DNA of 64,000 nt from Eublepharis macularius (GCF_028583425.1 NC_072805.1:12472001-12536000), one strand, 5' to 3'; positions 31,001-37,115 are shown, numbered from the stretch's first letter. Numbers and translations are program-made. The notes: a model not told the origin generated them from the letters alone.

Positions 31001-33465
31001 ACCTTCCTCCACACCTGCTCCACTTTTCCTCCTGTCAGTCTCTTCACCCCACCCCCACCACTGCTTTCTTGAGTTCTTGTGGGTGTGGCAACTCCTGTGG
31101 ACTGCCACTGTGATGGTACCTGAGTGGGGGCATCAGTACCGGCCTGCTAACCAGGGCAGATCTTGGCACCCTCTCACCCTGCCCTTACTTCCTCCTGGAG
31201 GTGCTGGTGACCCTTTTCATATGACTCCCCTGAGCAGATGATGCATGCATTCACATGCAAGTCATTAACAGAGGCCTTGCGAAACCCATGAGGGTGGTGC
31301 AGGCGGGCCGTACTGCCTGACCATCTGTCCACACCAAGAGCTCAGCCTTTCTTGGAAACCATCAAGGAGGGGATGCCACACCTGCCCTGGTAGTTCTCCC
31401 AACTAGGACATCTCCCTGAGATACGACCTAAATCAGATCTCCTTTCTCCTTCCTTCCAACAGTTCCTCCCTCTAGGGCCGGACTACCATGACCTCAGTGT
31501 TACAAACCTTAGGAATTTTTCCCAATCTTCCACAAGGTTCTCACCTTCCCGTCTTTTTCCAAAGTTAAGGGGTAGGAATGGACTCAAGCGGAAGGCTGGG
31601 CGTGGACACTTCTGCCATACATCCGCCATTGTTCTCTGCTTTCTTGGTCACAGTGGTGAAGGACCTGAGTCAAGAACCAACCCTTCATGGGCTGTCTAGG
31701 GGCTAAGCTCAGAGGGAGAGCAGGGGGCAGAGGATCAGCTGGGGGAACATGACCATTTCCCCTGCTCCCCGTTGTCATGGTAACTGTTGCAAGGTGGCAG
31801 AGATTCCACGTTCTCAGAGGTACTTCAAGGTCAACGTGCTCACTGTGCTATTGGGAGCCACGTCACAAGAACATGAGAGGCCAGTGTGGGTGTGCCTGGT
31901 CCTGCATCCCATTTCTCACAGTGTCCAGCCAGTTGTCACAAGGAAGCTCTCAAGCAGAGGCCTGCAAACAACAGCCCTTCCCTGCCAATTGCTCCCCAGC
32001 ACCTGACAATGACGCCTTGTGCCTCTGAAGCGAGAGGACCCATTTGGCCATTGTGGCTAATAATCAGCAATGGAGCTATTCTCCATACATTTGTCCAGTC
32101 AACTTCAAAATCCATCTAAGCCAGTAACTATCACCAGATCATGTGGCAATGAGTTCTCTGGTGCGAAGTATTCCTTTTTGTCTATCTTGAATCAGCTGCC
32201 AATTAAGATGACATCAAGTTTGGGACTCTTAGAGAAAGTTTCTCTTCCTAATTGCCATGCATAATTTTGCTGTGCATAATGTTGTGCATAATGTTGTAGA
32301 CCTCTCCTCTCCTTATCTAGCACCATACATCCACATTGCCTGCTGCAAGAAAGCCTCCCCCAGAATATCTGAGTCTTTCCTCACCCCGAGAGTCTTAAAA
32401 GGACCCTCATTTTTAAAACCACTGGATGTATGTTCAGAAACATTCCAGGCCCCTACTTTGCAATTACAGTCATTATTTTGCCATAAAGAGCCCAAGGGTA
32501 TTTAAATGAGAGACTGCATGGGAGACGCTTGGGGAGGAGGAAGAGTTGAATAGCTCAAATGACTAAAGTGACCCAAATTCCTAGCCTCCAAGGGGGTAGG
32601 AAAATATTCTCCAACAGGCACAGTGTTGTAGGTCTGTGCCCATCTGAAAAATCCAACATGTCACAGGGAAGGAAAGAAAAACCTGGAGGGTAGCAGGAGA
32701 CGGAGCCCCCTTTCCGTGAACCTGGGCTAGCAGAAGCCCAACAATTTCTTTGGCCTCCTGTGTGGTGTTGATTGGGGGGGGGCGGGGAGAAAAGAGCTGG
32801 TCTCCCGTCTCTCTGCCTTGAGACGAGCCACAACTTAGCCTCATCTCCAGAGCCAGCTCCTTCCCTTTCACGGCTCCATGGTCACCTACAGACATCCTTC
32901 TATGCTCAGCGATTTGCCTTTTTCGCACTGTGGGAGCTCTTGGAGTTTGTTGACAGCTGGTTGAAAGTTGGGCCACTCCTCTGCCTGTTGAATTGCGGCA
33001 CAATTACCATTTACAGTGGCTGAAGGCCCCTTTTCATTAAGCTTGAGGATGCTCCCCTTCAGAGGCATGGGGGTAGCACGGACTCTTTGTTCCCACACCC
33101 CCTCCATTCTCAGCCGGTAGTGCTTTGTCTCAAGCCAGGGAGCATACCAGACGCTTGTGTGCTTGGAGGCTGGATTCTTACGCCAGGGGGCGGGTCATGC
33201 TTCCTCCCCATGTGTAGCTTGCCTGTCTTTGTGGTGCTCGCTTCTCCCTCCTTTCATGCACCTTTCCTTCCTGTGGCAGCGGGTGATGCTCTTTCTGCCT
33301 CTCTCTCCAGTGCCCTCTGCAAGTATGACACGCCTGGCCCGTTCCCGCACAGCTTCCCTGACCAGTGCCAGCTCGGTAGACGGTAGCCGCCCCCGGGCTT
33401 GCACTCATTCCGAAAGCAGCGAGGCCATGGGGCAGATCAACCACACCATGGAGGTGTCGTGCTGA
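949..33465 (+). CDS. NDRG4: NDRG4, protein NDRG4 (5'-partial, 14 in-window coding exons)
   Basis: NDRG4 is a cytosolic alpha/beta-hydrolase-fold protein of the N-myc downstream-regulated family, studied mainly in brain and heart (family knowledge). Fourteen exons are seen, from [14 protein letters not shown] to HTMEVSC and a stop. All have AG acceptors and GT donors and the codon phases join throughout. Joined lengths give 345 residues with the 39-bp cassette exon at 29098-29136, or 332 without it. The exon(s) holding the start codon lie upstream of the window. The segment [15 protein letters not shown] sits where hydrolases have the nucleophile elbow and lacks the serine, so the protein is probably not an enzyme, as for the whole family. 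The tail [18 protein letters not shown] is rich in Ser/Thr/Arg. NDRG1-3 are alternatives, but the C-terminal tail and the SETD6-CNOT1 neighbourhood point to NDRG4. Confidence 0.97.
1350..1572 (+). mobile_element. 5S rRNA-derived SINE with RTE/BovB-like tail
   Basis: The stretch 1381-1432 reads like the 5S rRNA internal promoter region (GGCTAAGCAGGGTTGG, then GATTAGTGCTTGGATGGGAG). It is followed by a tail with GGGTCGCCATA and a GACTGCAACTTAACGGCAC block, typical of RTE/BovB 3' ends. A second copy lies at 7521. Confidence 0.75.
1575..1640. repeat. (AC)n microsatellite with interspersed AGAC
   Basis: Nearly continuous CA dinucleotides with AG interruptions directly after the SINE tail, a common place for microsatellite birth. 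Confidence 0.9.
1652..1969 (-). mobile_element. 5'-truncated retroposon insertion, probably L1 3' end
   Basis: An AT-rich 318-bp block flanked by the direct repeat aagaggtttc (1642-1651 and 1970-1979). The left end begins with a T-rich tract, so a poly(A) tail on the - strand. The class is inferred from tail and target duplication; no coding sequence remains to confirm L1. Confidence 0.5.
2000..2085. repeat. Palindromic short interspersed repeat (GCAATCCTAAGC type)
   Basis: A block whose halves are imperfect inverted repeats around AAGCCCATTGACTC. Similar sequence recurs at 2878-2950 and 26580-26668. Probably an old MITE family. Confidence 0.55.
2236..2767 (+). mobile_element. Solo LTR (LTR retrotransposon or endogenous retrovirus)
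   Basis: A 532-bp block starting TGTCAGGG and ending CCTTACA, flanked by the 5-bp direct repeat ggtat (2231-2235 and 2768-2772). It carries an AATAAA signal near 2695. No internal coding part is attached, so it is a solo LTR fossil. The intact short duplication suggests moderate age. Confidence 0.7.
3190..3770 (+). mobile_element. L2-like LINE 3' end
   Basis: Ends in the L2-type tail (AACCCGCTTTGTGTCCCAG, then GGGCTACAAATGAATATAAA and a short A-rich repeat). Upstream, degraded coding-like sequence resembles the 3' end of L2-clade ORF2. Confidence 0.55.
3775..4090 (+). mobile_element. Second L2-like LINE 3' fragment
   Basis: Contains the AGCCTTCTCAGCAGCGGCCC block that resembles the L2-clade ORF2 C-terminus (usually AFSVAAP in protein). 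It follows directly on the previous L2-like tail. Confidence 0.5.
4095..4205 (-). mobile_element. Penelope-like terminal element fragment
   Basis: One arm of the family with GTCCACTGGCACCTTGAAGA near the left end and TTCTTCAGAT on the right, orientation -. Degraded relative to other copies. Confidence 0.5.
4826..4950 (+). mobile_element. tRNA-derived SINE fragment
   Basis: Has the box-B-like GGTTCAAATCC followed by core sequence of the family better seen at 21388. The 3' tail is degraded. Confidence 0.5.
5435..5520 (-). mobile_element. tRNA-derived SINE head (Ala-tRNA-like), - strand
   Basis: On the - strand it reads GGGGCTCAGCAATAGAG, then an anticodon-like arm and CAGGTTCAAC. These resemble boxes A and B of a tRNA-derived SINE. 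Degraded and not a functional tRNA. Confidence 0.45.
5722..5842 (+). CDS. NDRG4: NDRG4 coding exon b
   Basis: Encodes (H)[16 protein letters not shown] through [18 protein letters not shown], joining exon a in phase 1 to complete a His codon and ending two bases into a Gly codon. Acceptor ttcag, donor gtaggt. The motif HVDAPGQ is typical of NDR proteins. Confidence 0.97.
6447..6509 (+). CDS. NDRG4: NDRG4 coding exon c
   Basis: Encodes [20 protein letters not shown] with split Gly codons at both ends. Acceptor cacag, donor gtgagt. Length 63 fits the phases on both sides. Confidence 0.97.
6560..6712 (+). mobile_element. Penelope-like terminal element, single + arm
   Basis: Contains CTGATGA at about 6600 followed by a stem-forming GGGAGC...GCTCTC block. 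It ends with the shared terminal sequence (TTGCTCTTTTACTGCAGACC, then AACATGGCTGCC). Confidence 0.55.
7088..7148 (+). CDS. NDRG4: NDRG4 coding exon d (degenerate nucleophile elbow)
   Basis: Encodes [20 protein letters not shown] after completing a Gly codon. Acceptor tgtag, donor gtaagt. The stretch GVGAGA occupies the place of the hydrolase G-x-S-x-G elbow with no serine, a family trait of NDRG proteins. The next intron holds the full-length L1. Confidence 0.97.
7185..7392 (+). mobile_element. tRNA-derived SINE with L2-like tail
   Basis: Same family as 21388: a GTGGTTAGACTG box-A-like part, CTCTGCCATGG core, AGGATAAA block and a tail TTGGGGAGAAAAGTGGGATA ending in ATAAATAAG. Confidence 0.6.
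7521..7700 (+). mobile_element. 5S rRNA-derived SINE, second copy
   Basis: 5S-like head (GTCAGATCTTAGAAGCTAAG, then TAGGGTTGG) followed by GGCAATGGCAAACCACCTC and AGCTATGACTTGACAGCGC, the RTE/BovB-like tail. Same two-part build as the copy at 1350. Confidence 0.75.
8358..8509. mobile_element. Palindromic MITE with long terminal inverted repeats
   Basis: Starts TGGCTGATTCTGCACACG and ends with its reverse complement, with arms of about 65 bases that meet almost without a spacer. No coding capacity. Flanks do not show a clear target duplication, so the superfamily is open. Confidence 0.7.
8684..8700. repeat. Target site duplication of the L1, 3'-side copy
   Basis: The 17 bases AGTATTTTTCCAGTCTC are repeated exactly at 14821-14837. 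Together they bracket the L1. Confidence 0.95.
9358..11058 (-). CDS. L1 ORF2, C-terminal part: RT motif C, thumb and Cys-rich tail
   Basis: Open from [20 protein letters not shown], which holds the RT catalytic FADD motif, to the stop at 9358. Further features are the thumb-like region and a CWKCKKYEG...HMWWSC cysteine/histidine cluster near the C-terminus, typical of L1 ORF2. The whole ORF2 span minus 11 bases is 3762, a multiple of 3, so the duplication alone explains the break. Confidence 0.92.
   Translation of the reverse strand, partial: YSYKVRAFADDIMLIVEDPLENMPKVIDKIKEFGDLAGFFINKKKSKILCKNMTKQKQQLLMETTDCEVTSKVKYLGVELTAKNIDLFKNNYEKLWTQIERDLIKWNRLNLSWLGRIAAVKMNVLPRVMFLLQTIPIIRDSKQFEKWQRKISDFVWAGKKPRVKVKVLQDAKERGGMQLPNLRLYHDAICLVWLKEWMTLKNKKLLALEGYKKFFGWHAYLWHDKVKVNSMFLHHFVRRSLFTIWKKYRTYLQEGTPLWVVPYEVIDPRAVDNEQQCLTYKEITKIEVSKLRIKTQEELSPNYDWFQYRQIRDLYNSDFAKGGIRTENSELEQTLLKEDKKRISKVYQVLLKWYTEDEIVKTQMVKWAINFNKEITMEAWEYLWKTTMKTTTCINIKENIFKMIYRWYMTPKKIALGNLNTSNKCWKCKKYEGSLYHMWWSCEVARQFWGEIIREMSEILQFQINKNPELLLLNLGMEGIPAHHRTLIFYMTAAARLLYAQKWKVQEVPTIEDWIYKLLYMAEMDKMTRKLRDLDSGQFNTDWEKLKQYLEKKWEVGGKLWQFENY
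11064..13130 (-). CDS. L1 ORF2, N-terminal part: endonuclease and reverse transcriptase up to motif B
   Basis: First 688 codons of ORF2. The apurinic-like endonuclease carries [20 protein letters not shown] and the catalytic [10 protein letters not shown]. The reverse transcriptase follows with [33 protein letters not shown], motif [12 protein letters not shown] and motif [14 protein letters not shown]. The frame ends at a stop created by the 11-bp duplication (11059-11069 repeated at 11070-11080). The remaining ORF2 continues in another frame at 11058. Confidence 0.93.
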   Translation of the reverse strand: MNMECKVLSWNVNGLNSPNKRKNIFHWLLKQKCDIVCLQETHIRKQDVKYLKSGKLGKEFVAASNKKKRGVVLYIKEELQPKFVMRDVEARFVAVECNWNLKRVLVVGLYAPNGAKESFFEDLRKHLDDLVYDQIILAGDFNGVTDLELDKKTTKAQKKRGLLPKLFFELIQQETLEDVWRREYPKTKQFTFYSARHLTLSRIDMIWASKDLALWTKEVEIMPMVGSDHNPTMWKFGKRRKRKAWRINEDLLQESENMETLRRETKFFIQYNVNKEVPTSKVWDAYKAVVRGILMDLNGRARKKKEEKRQEIEEKIKAKEVQLKKRPGKKKIHQEIKILQEQLTAMSNKELEWNLKRLNQKAFEGANKPGKYLAWQLKKKREKKIINKICEENKTYLEQTTISRAFYKFYAKLYNKKEVNKESIASYLEKTKLPEISEAWRNKLNSEVTDEEINMAIQSANLGKAPGPDGLTAKFYKTMANELAPFLKEVMNGVFRDQRIPDTWSEANISLIPKEGQDLTSVKNYRPISLLNNDYKIFAKILAERLKGWLSEVIEEEQAGFLPDRQIRDNLRTVINAIEYYDKRCDKEVGFFFVDAEKAFDNLNWDFMFATMEKLQLGERFVRAIKEIYRDQTAAIVVNDELTKKLTISKGTRQGCPLSPLLFILVLEILMIQIRQDEEIRGIKIKDK
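13127..13909 (-). CDS. L1 ORF1 protein (260 aa), RNA-binding chaperone
   Basis: L1 ORF1p coats L1 RNA as a trimer and has nucleic-acid chaperone activity (family knowledge). Seen here: an N-terminal heptad-rich coiled coil (about residues 5-100, with [16 protein letters not shown]). Then comes the RRM-like part with [12 protein letters not shown] and [16 protein letters not shown], and a C-terminal domain ([16 protein letters not shown]). It is somewhat shorter than human ORF1p. Its stop overlaps the ORF2 start as ATGA at 13130-13127, suggesting coupled termination and re-initiation. Confidence 0.93.
   Translation of the reverse strand: MSKKEWQSAIENLDKKLIDMMKELKDTKLELIKEVKEVTQTVKSELSEVKKGVETISSELQGTQQRVKTVEDAMENLIDTQQTEMRLVKGRMSVAETKHMEKQLRFRGLPEVEGKSAQEQMTEVLADYLGKEEEEIVAILDVAYRVNSRIATQRKLPRDVIVQFTTRNMKERIVTKQFQDPLEIDGKTIIIMKELPRSVLLDRKKYRVLIQTLKDMNIRYRWELPEGVSFEFGGAKKRIRSEREMERFIKDNEKDLPTKP
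13910..14820 (-). promoter_or_regulatory. L1 5' UTR / internal promoter
   Basis: About 910 bases upstream of ORF1 on the - strand, clearly more GC- and CpG-rich towards the 5' end (14550-14820) than the rest of the element. L1 5' UTRs carry an internal RNA polymerase II promoter (family knowledge). Several + strand ORFs cross it but have no recognisable product. Confidence 0.7.
14821..14837. repeat. Target site duplication of the L1, 5'-side copy
   Basis: Exact copy of 8684-8700. Its position directly at the 5' end of the element shows the insertion was not truncated. Confidence 0.95.
14935..15081 (-). mobile_element. L2-like LINE 3' tail, - strand
   Basis: TTATTTAT repeats followed by ATAACCCGCCCTCCCCACC, the reverse complement of the L2-type tail. 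Confidence 0.6.
15094..15579. mobile_element. Penelope-like terminal element with inverted arms and unique centre
   Basis: 486 bp flanked by a perfect 12-bp duplication TAAACTACTTTA (15082-15093, 15580-15591). The left arm (about 15096-15182) is inverted relative to the right arm (about 15450-15535), with about 270 bp between. Both arms carry the hammerhead-like core, CTGATGA on - and CTGACGA on +. The right arm continues to the shared terminus AACACGGCTAACTCC. Confidence 0.7.
15983..16069 (+). CDS. NDRG4: NDRG4 coding exon e
   Basis: Phase-0 exon of 29 codons encoding [20 protein letters not shown] followed by GWIDWAATK. Acceptor ctgcag, donor gtgaga. Confidence 0.97.
16185..16275 (-). mobile_element. 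tRNA-Ala-like SINE head, copy 1
   Basis: On - it reads GGCTCAGTGGCGGGGCATC, TTTGCATGAG, then GGTTCATCCCCGGCATCTC, matching tRNA boxes A and B around a TGC anticodon-like arm. It lacks a mature tRNA fold end to end. Confidence 0.6.
16358..16440 (-). mobile_element. tRNA-Ala-like SINE head, copy 2
   Basis: Same - strand pattern as 16185: GGCTCAGTGACAAGAGCATC and GGTTCAATCCCTGGCATCTC. The two lie 90 bases apart in the same orientation. Confidence 0.6.
16558..17020. mobile_element. Nonautonomous DNA transposon with about 55-bp inverted termini
   Basis: Left end GAGCTAAACTGCGCGAGACG and right end (reverse complement AGCTAAACTACTCAAGACGC) match over about 55 bases, including GCAAGTTTA. The interior is GC-rich with imperfect internal inverted repeats. 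Superfamily not established; target duplications not resolved. Confidence 0.6.
17172..17836 (-). mobile_element. Probable LTR fossil, - strand
   Basis: A 665-bp block bounded by perfect 7-base inverted termini TGTCACA and TGTGACA, with poly(A)-signal-like AATAAA reading on - around 17340-17400. That layout suits U3-R-U5. I could not see matching flanking duplications, so the ends and class are tentative. Confidence 0.4.
18420..18455 (+). repeat. Tandem duplication of 18 bp, 2 copies
   Basis: The 18-base unit GTTAGAAATAGAAAGATT is followed at once by a second copy that differs only in its last base. Confidence 0.85.
18593..18649 (+). CDS. NDRG4: NDRG4 coding exon f
   Basis: Phase-0 exon of 19 codons, [19 protein letters not shown]. 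Acceptor cacag after a T-rich tract, donor gtaagg. Confidence 0.96.
19264..19367 (+). CDS. NDRG4: NDRG4 coding exon g
   Basis: Encodes [19 protein letters not shown] then [15 protein letters not shown] and two bases of a Ser codon. Acceptor cacag, donor gtatgc. Confidence 0.97.
20400..20960. other. AT-rich intronic stretch, unidentified
   Basis: About 560 bases of AT-rich sequence in NDRG4 intron g-h with no ORF over 60 codons in the right strand context and no repeat I recognise. The surrounding 19368-20400 also shows no clear feature. Confidence 0.4.
21245..21301 (+). CDS. NDRG4: NDRG4 coding exon h
   Basis: Completes the Ser codon and encodes [18 protein letters not shown] plus two bases of an Arg codon. 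Acceptor cctcag, donor gtaggt. Confidence 0.97.
21388..21635 (+). mobile_element. tRNA-derived SINE with L2-like tail (best copy)
   Basis: Box A-like TGTACTAATTAGAGTGTTGG, box B GGTTCGAATCC at about 21440, core GGAAGCTTGCTGGGTGACC and CACAGGGTTGTTGTGAGG. The tail GTAAGCCACTAGAGTCCCC and TGAATGAAATAAGCAAGTAA are L2-like. Copies of both orientations recur at 7185, 40960 and 49660. Confidence 0.7.
21648..21699 (+). CDS. NDRG4: NDRG4 coding exon i
   Basis: Completes the Arg codon and encodes [17 protein letters not shown]. Acceptor tgcag, donor gtgagt. The VVGDNAP strand is typical of NDR proteins. Confidence 0.97.
22278..22905. mobile_element. Penelope-like element remnant with inverted pLTR-like ends
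   Basis: 628 bp flanked by a perfect 12-bp duplication GCTATCAGAACA (22266-22277, 22906-22917). Left arm about 22315-22496 and right arm about 22728-22905 are near-identical inverted repeats. The left arm has an extra leading segment of about 37 bases (TTGTCGAAGGCTTTCACGG). Each arm carries CTGAAGA, a GCCAGC/GCTGGC stem and GAAA with CGTC or TGTC. The centre has a short coding-like stretch of no known product. Confidence 0.7.
23401..23448 (+). CDS. NDRG4: NDRG4 coding exon j
   Basis: Phase-0 exon of 16 codons, [16 protein letters not shown]. Acceptor ttttag, donor gtaagg. Confidence 0.96.
23892..24262. mobile_element. Nonautonomous DNA transposon with about 100-bp inverted termini
   Basis: Left half AAACTACATGAGATGCC...GTAGTGTAGTCTTACAAAG is mirrored at the right end (GTAAGACTACACTACCCAG...CATCTCTTGTAGTTTGGC). 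The outer termini resemble those of the element at 16558, so the two may be related. Confidence 0.6.
24759..24794 (+). CDS. NDRG4: NDRG4 coding exon k
   Basis: A 36-bp phase-0 micro-exon encoding [12 protein letters not shown]. Acceptor ttcag, donor gtgagt. Confidence 0.96.
24795..25459 (+). other. NDRG4 intron k-l
   Basis: 665 bases with no exon, repeat or RNA gene that I recognise. Confidence 0.5.
25460..25511 (+). CDS. NDRG4: NDRG4 coding exon l
   Basis: Encodes [17 protein letters not shown] plus one base of a codon that reads Met if spliced to the last exon (33311) or Ile if spliced to the cassette exon (29098). Acceptor acag, donor gtaagt. Confidence 0.97.
25740..26320. other. Degraded repeat-like intronic block, unidentified
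   Basis: Follows a simple AACAATGATAACAACAACG run and reads like an old LINE fragment, probably on the - strand. Stops are frequent in all frames and no motif remains. No confident class. Confidence 0.3.
27378..28340. mobile_element. hAT-like nonautonomous element with alternating internal module
   Basis: Ends TAGAGATGGGCAC and its mirror GTGCCCTTCTCTA form terminal inverted repeats typical of hAT elements. The 8-bp flanks gtctttct (27370-27377) and gtcttact (28341-28348) agree at 7 of 8. The interior (27540-28200) is built from about five forward (TTTCACAGAC) and six inverted (GTCTGTGAAA) copies of a module with CAGCAGGAGAAA, giving nested hairpins. Long ORFs on both strands here are by-products of the repeats. 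Confidence 0.75.
29098..29136 (+). CDS. NDRG4: NDRG4 cassette exon m (39 bp)
   Basis: Flanked by a pyrimidine tract and ag upstream and gtac downstream. Spliced in, it adds [13 protein letters not shown] between GMGY and VPSASM and keeps the frame, since 39 is a multiple of 3. Mammalian NDRG4 isoforms differ by a very similar insert, so this is a probable alternative exon. The donor (ag/gtac) is weaker than at the constitutive exons, consistent with regulated use. Confidence 0.85.
29686..29935. mobile_element. hAT-type MITE, 250 bp, perfect 8-bp TSD
   Basis: Starts CAGGGCTTTTTTTC and ends AAAAAAAGCCCTG. The flanks gtaaaaat (29678-29685 and 29936-29943) are identical. The arms are long inverted repeats including CATGGCTGGTGGCCCCGCCC. 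It split an older LINE-like block (about 29590-30260). Confidence 0.85.
29943..33310 (+). other. NDRG4 intron m-n, remainder
   Basis: After the older LINE-like sequence around 29950-30260 I see no clear repeat, exon or RNA gene in this stretch. Several ORFs of up to 168 codons have no similarity I know and no codon-like signal. Confidence 0.4.
33311..33465 (+). CDS. NDRG4: NDRG4 last coding exon n, with stop
   Basis: Encodes [20 protein letters not shown] then [20 protein letters not shown] and [10 protein letters not shown], then TGA at 33463-33465. Acceptor ctccag. It accepts splicing from exon l (reads Met) or from the cassette exon (reads Val) in the same frame. Confidence 0.97.
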
Positions 33466-36400
33466 GTGTCTCCAGCGGCCTCTTCTTCAGGGGAGCCCTC
33501 GAGCATCTGCACATCGAGTCGCCTCCAGCCAGCTCCATTCTCTGCAGCTTCTGTGGCTTTGATTTTCTTTGCTGTCTTGCTTTTCCTTTCACTTTAACGG
33601 GATTCAGAGTGGGAGGTGGGGAGAGTGGGAAGCAGCAGCAGAGCGAGACACACACACCAGCTACCTTCACTTTTAGGTCCAAGTTGAAGTAACCACGTTC
33701 CCTTGCCCTGTCCGAGTCACTACCAGTTCCTTTCCTCATGGAGATGAAGGAGGCGGGACTTTTCCTCTGTACACACTGAGGCTAGGCAAGCAGCAAGGGC
33801 CGGGTGGTGGTGGTGGATATGGCTGGCAAACTGGAGTGCACCTCCCAGCCCTCACAGAGCGCCATTTGGCCTGGGGGTAAAAAGGGACATTGCTGATTGT
33901 GTCTCTTGTCATCCTTGGTGAGTTTTAAATGTACCCTGAAGAAAGAAAATTGCAACCTGGTTGGTACTCCTCCCCCCATAACTCCAGCCCTGATCTTGGA
34001 GTGCAGGCTTTGGGCCAAAATTTCTCGGCAGTCATGTTTTGGGCAGTCTAGGGCTGGTGTTTTATAGCACTGACAGATAACATGGTGCCTGTGTGTTTTG
34101 TCAAAAAGGCCTAGGAGAACAGTGCTTTGCTAGGGAGTAACACCTGCCCCCCCTTCCCCTCCCCCTTACACAGGGGCCACACCAAACATTTCCATGGAGC
34201 TGCTCTGCAAAGCTTTCTAGAAGGGTCTTCTGAAATCAGCTCCTGCCATCTTTTTCTCATCTTCTGCATGACAATCCTCTCTGAAGCGGGAAGCAGTCGA
34301 TGACTCCTTTGAGTTGCAGTTTTGAGACCTGCAGGACACCCACCCAAGCAACCAGATTCCCCAGCTGGACAGGAAGGGATCATCAGGCCATGTTTGGAAG
34401 TTGCAGTCACAGCTGGGGAGCTTCTTGTCCTGTCTTGGGGTGGGTGGGCTGCAGAGTTTCACGAGTCTGTGGGAGATGGGCTCCCTTCAGTCTTAGCAAG
34501 CATGACTGCTTCCATTTTCCATTTTGAGAGCATTTTAATTGGCAGCCAGCCCTATGGGGCTGGGATGCTATTCTCCCCCCACCCTTAAAGATTAGGCCAA
34601 GAAAACACCCCCCTTCAGTGAACCCGTAGTAGAAGGGGCATGGTTCCCAGTTTCAGATCAGGTAATCCATCTGCAGTAGAACCTCTGGATTTCATGCCCC
34701 AGCACTTCCTGTGCAGGAATCTGATCTTGGCAGCCTCACGTTTCTTGCTTGTTGAGTGGGAAAATACTTGCCTTGACTGGGGAGGGGCAGCTCCCATTCC
34801 TAAAGCAGCTGCAAAGCTGCCAGTCGACTTCTATATGTTGAAAATCAGTAGCCCACTGAAAAGCCCCAGTCCTGGCATGAGAGTTTTTTGTCTTACCCAT
34901 TCTGATTGAGAGAGGATCTGTGGTCTCCTTTTCAGATATTGTAGGTTTTAAGGGCCTCTTTGTCCTAAGGATAGGCAAAACCAGATCTTGGAATTTTCAG
35001 AAAATGTACACACAGACAATTCCTAAATTCTGGGGAAAACTGCAGTCTTGCAGCCTCACTGATAAGAAGTCCCTACTGTGTTCCCTTAGGCCCAAGAAGC
35101 CTGGCTATACAGGCTGGGCCCAAATTCCACCCCAAATCAATTGCCATAAACTCCTTAATTCCTTACTTTCTGTAGTGCTCCGATGGAACCTCAGACAGAC
35201 TCCGAGTCCTCACCCACAATATAAAGTGGTGTTCAAGCATCCTCTCTGCTGTTAATTTCTAGCTTTAGTTTACATTCACTGCACTATCGTCTTTAAAAAA
35301 GGAACTGCATTAATGGACATTTATGTTATGGTTGCAATCCAACTCATTTTGGTGACATTGGCCACAGGAGGTAACTCTTAAGCAGAAAGAGGTTTCCCGT
35401 AGGGATATACATGAATGTGTTTTCTTCGTTGTCTGGCACTTTTAAATCAAACAGGCTTCATAGGAAGTTGCCTGCCTGCCTGTGTGATGTGGGATCCTCA
35501 CTTCTAAAGTCACTGCCCCACTGATGTCAACTGTACATGGCATTATGCTGTTTTCAACATCTGGCAGTGATTGACTATCCTGTATTTTGTGCCTGCTGCT
35601 TAGGAAATCTGCACATTCCTGCAAAGAATCATCAGTTCACTCCAGATTTATGTATCTGAAATAACTACTGGCGCCAACACATTTACAAGTGTTAATACCA
35701 TTTAACTTTACCATTCTATAAATAGTGGCTACTAGGGTCACCCAGTAACAAAAGTGGACTTGGTTACTGACAGCAATTCCTTCGGCTTTAGTGCTGCAAA
35801 CATTGCTTGCCACCTTGTCCTGTGTGACTCTGGAAAAATGTTGAGCCCACCTTGGTGCAGGCATCTTTGAGAAGGATACAATAGACTGAGTGGCCTAGAT
35901 GCAGAATCCCTCCCAGGTGGTTTCCAGGTAGGCCCCTTCCAGCCCCAACAGCAACAGTGTCTAGACATTTCTCCCAGTGACCTAGTTCCCAAAGACCCCT
36001 GGGGTACAGAACTTGGTTCTTGCAAACCATGCACAAATGAAAACTTTTGCAGTGCAAACCCAAAGCCCTTTCCTGAGAAAAGTTAGCAAAAAAATTGCCC
36101 ATTTTCTTTCTTCATTCCTTACAAAAATGAGCCATGCACATTTATTAGAAGAAACAGTCCCCCCCCCCGAGATGCCGTGTGACTGTGGCTGCATCTTTTG
36201 TTTACACAAAGTAAGAAAGGGCTTCATAGGACTTTTTCAGTGCCATTCCAGGCTTTCGGTGTGCTGTTTTTGTGCATCAGCCTCCCAAAGGCACCAAATC
36301 AATATATTTAATGTCGTCTGGTGCATCCTAAATGGCTGTGGCAGACCCTTGTCCTTTTTTTAACGTAAGCCCCAACAGTTGTCTTTCTGATACAGCCAAC

Positions 36401-37115
36401 AGGGTTTCCTCATGCCAAAAGCTTGTAGGAAGTTGGGATCTCACAGTAGGAAGGAAAACTGCAGTGTTAAACTGCTGATGATGTCTGTTAGGCTAATCAG
36501 ATTGCCTACCTGTTCGGCTGCTGCCAGTGGGCCCATAGAGGTGCACATGTACACATAAACACACAGATCATGCACATTGAAATGTCTTGATAATACCATT
36601 ACCAGATTAGGCACTCTTGTGTGGTTATCTTCTAATCCCAGATGCTGTCATTTTGTGTGCTCCTCTAAACTTTAAATATGAATGTTTGAACGCTGTTAGA
36701 ACTCCTTTTTACTGTAGATATTGCTGCTATTTTTTTCTTGGTGTGTTCTTTCAGATGAGATATATAAATATCTATATATAACATTTATCTTGGTCTTTTT
36801 TCCTTTTATTGTAGCATTTGGCAACTGGTGTGCAGTTTTACACTTGATCTAGCTATTACTGTTTTAGGGGAGGGTCATTGGTTTTTGTTTATTTTTTACA
36901 ATTTTCTGGTTACGGTGGAATTCAATGGATTTTTTTTTCTCTGTGAGGTGAAATGTAATGGTTTTGCGCATGATGATTGTTATGCTCCCTAGCTGCAATG
37001 ATACCATAATATCTACAAATTACAAAATGTACAAGGCGCAAAACCCTCCCAAAACAAACCCTATTGATGTGGAAAGGATTACTGTGTTAAAACTAATAAA
37101 GATGTTAAGAAAAAG
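33466..37115 (+). other. NDRG4: NDRG4 3' untranslated region (inferred extent)
   Basis: Runs from the stop codon to a polyadenylation signal at 37095-37100. About 3.6 kb with no convincing ORF and few recognisable repeats, unlike the introns. The distal 350 bases are AT-rich and T-rich. The extent is inferred from the poly(A) signal; nearer cleavage sites cannot be excluded. Confidence 0.6.
37095..37100 (+). promoter_or_regulatory. NDRG4: Polyadenylation signal AATAAA, probable NDRG4 distal end
   Basis: Canonical hexamer in an AT-rich context at the end of a long unbroken UTR-like stretch. Recognisable L2-like sequence begins about 650 bases further on. Confidence 0.55.
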
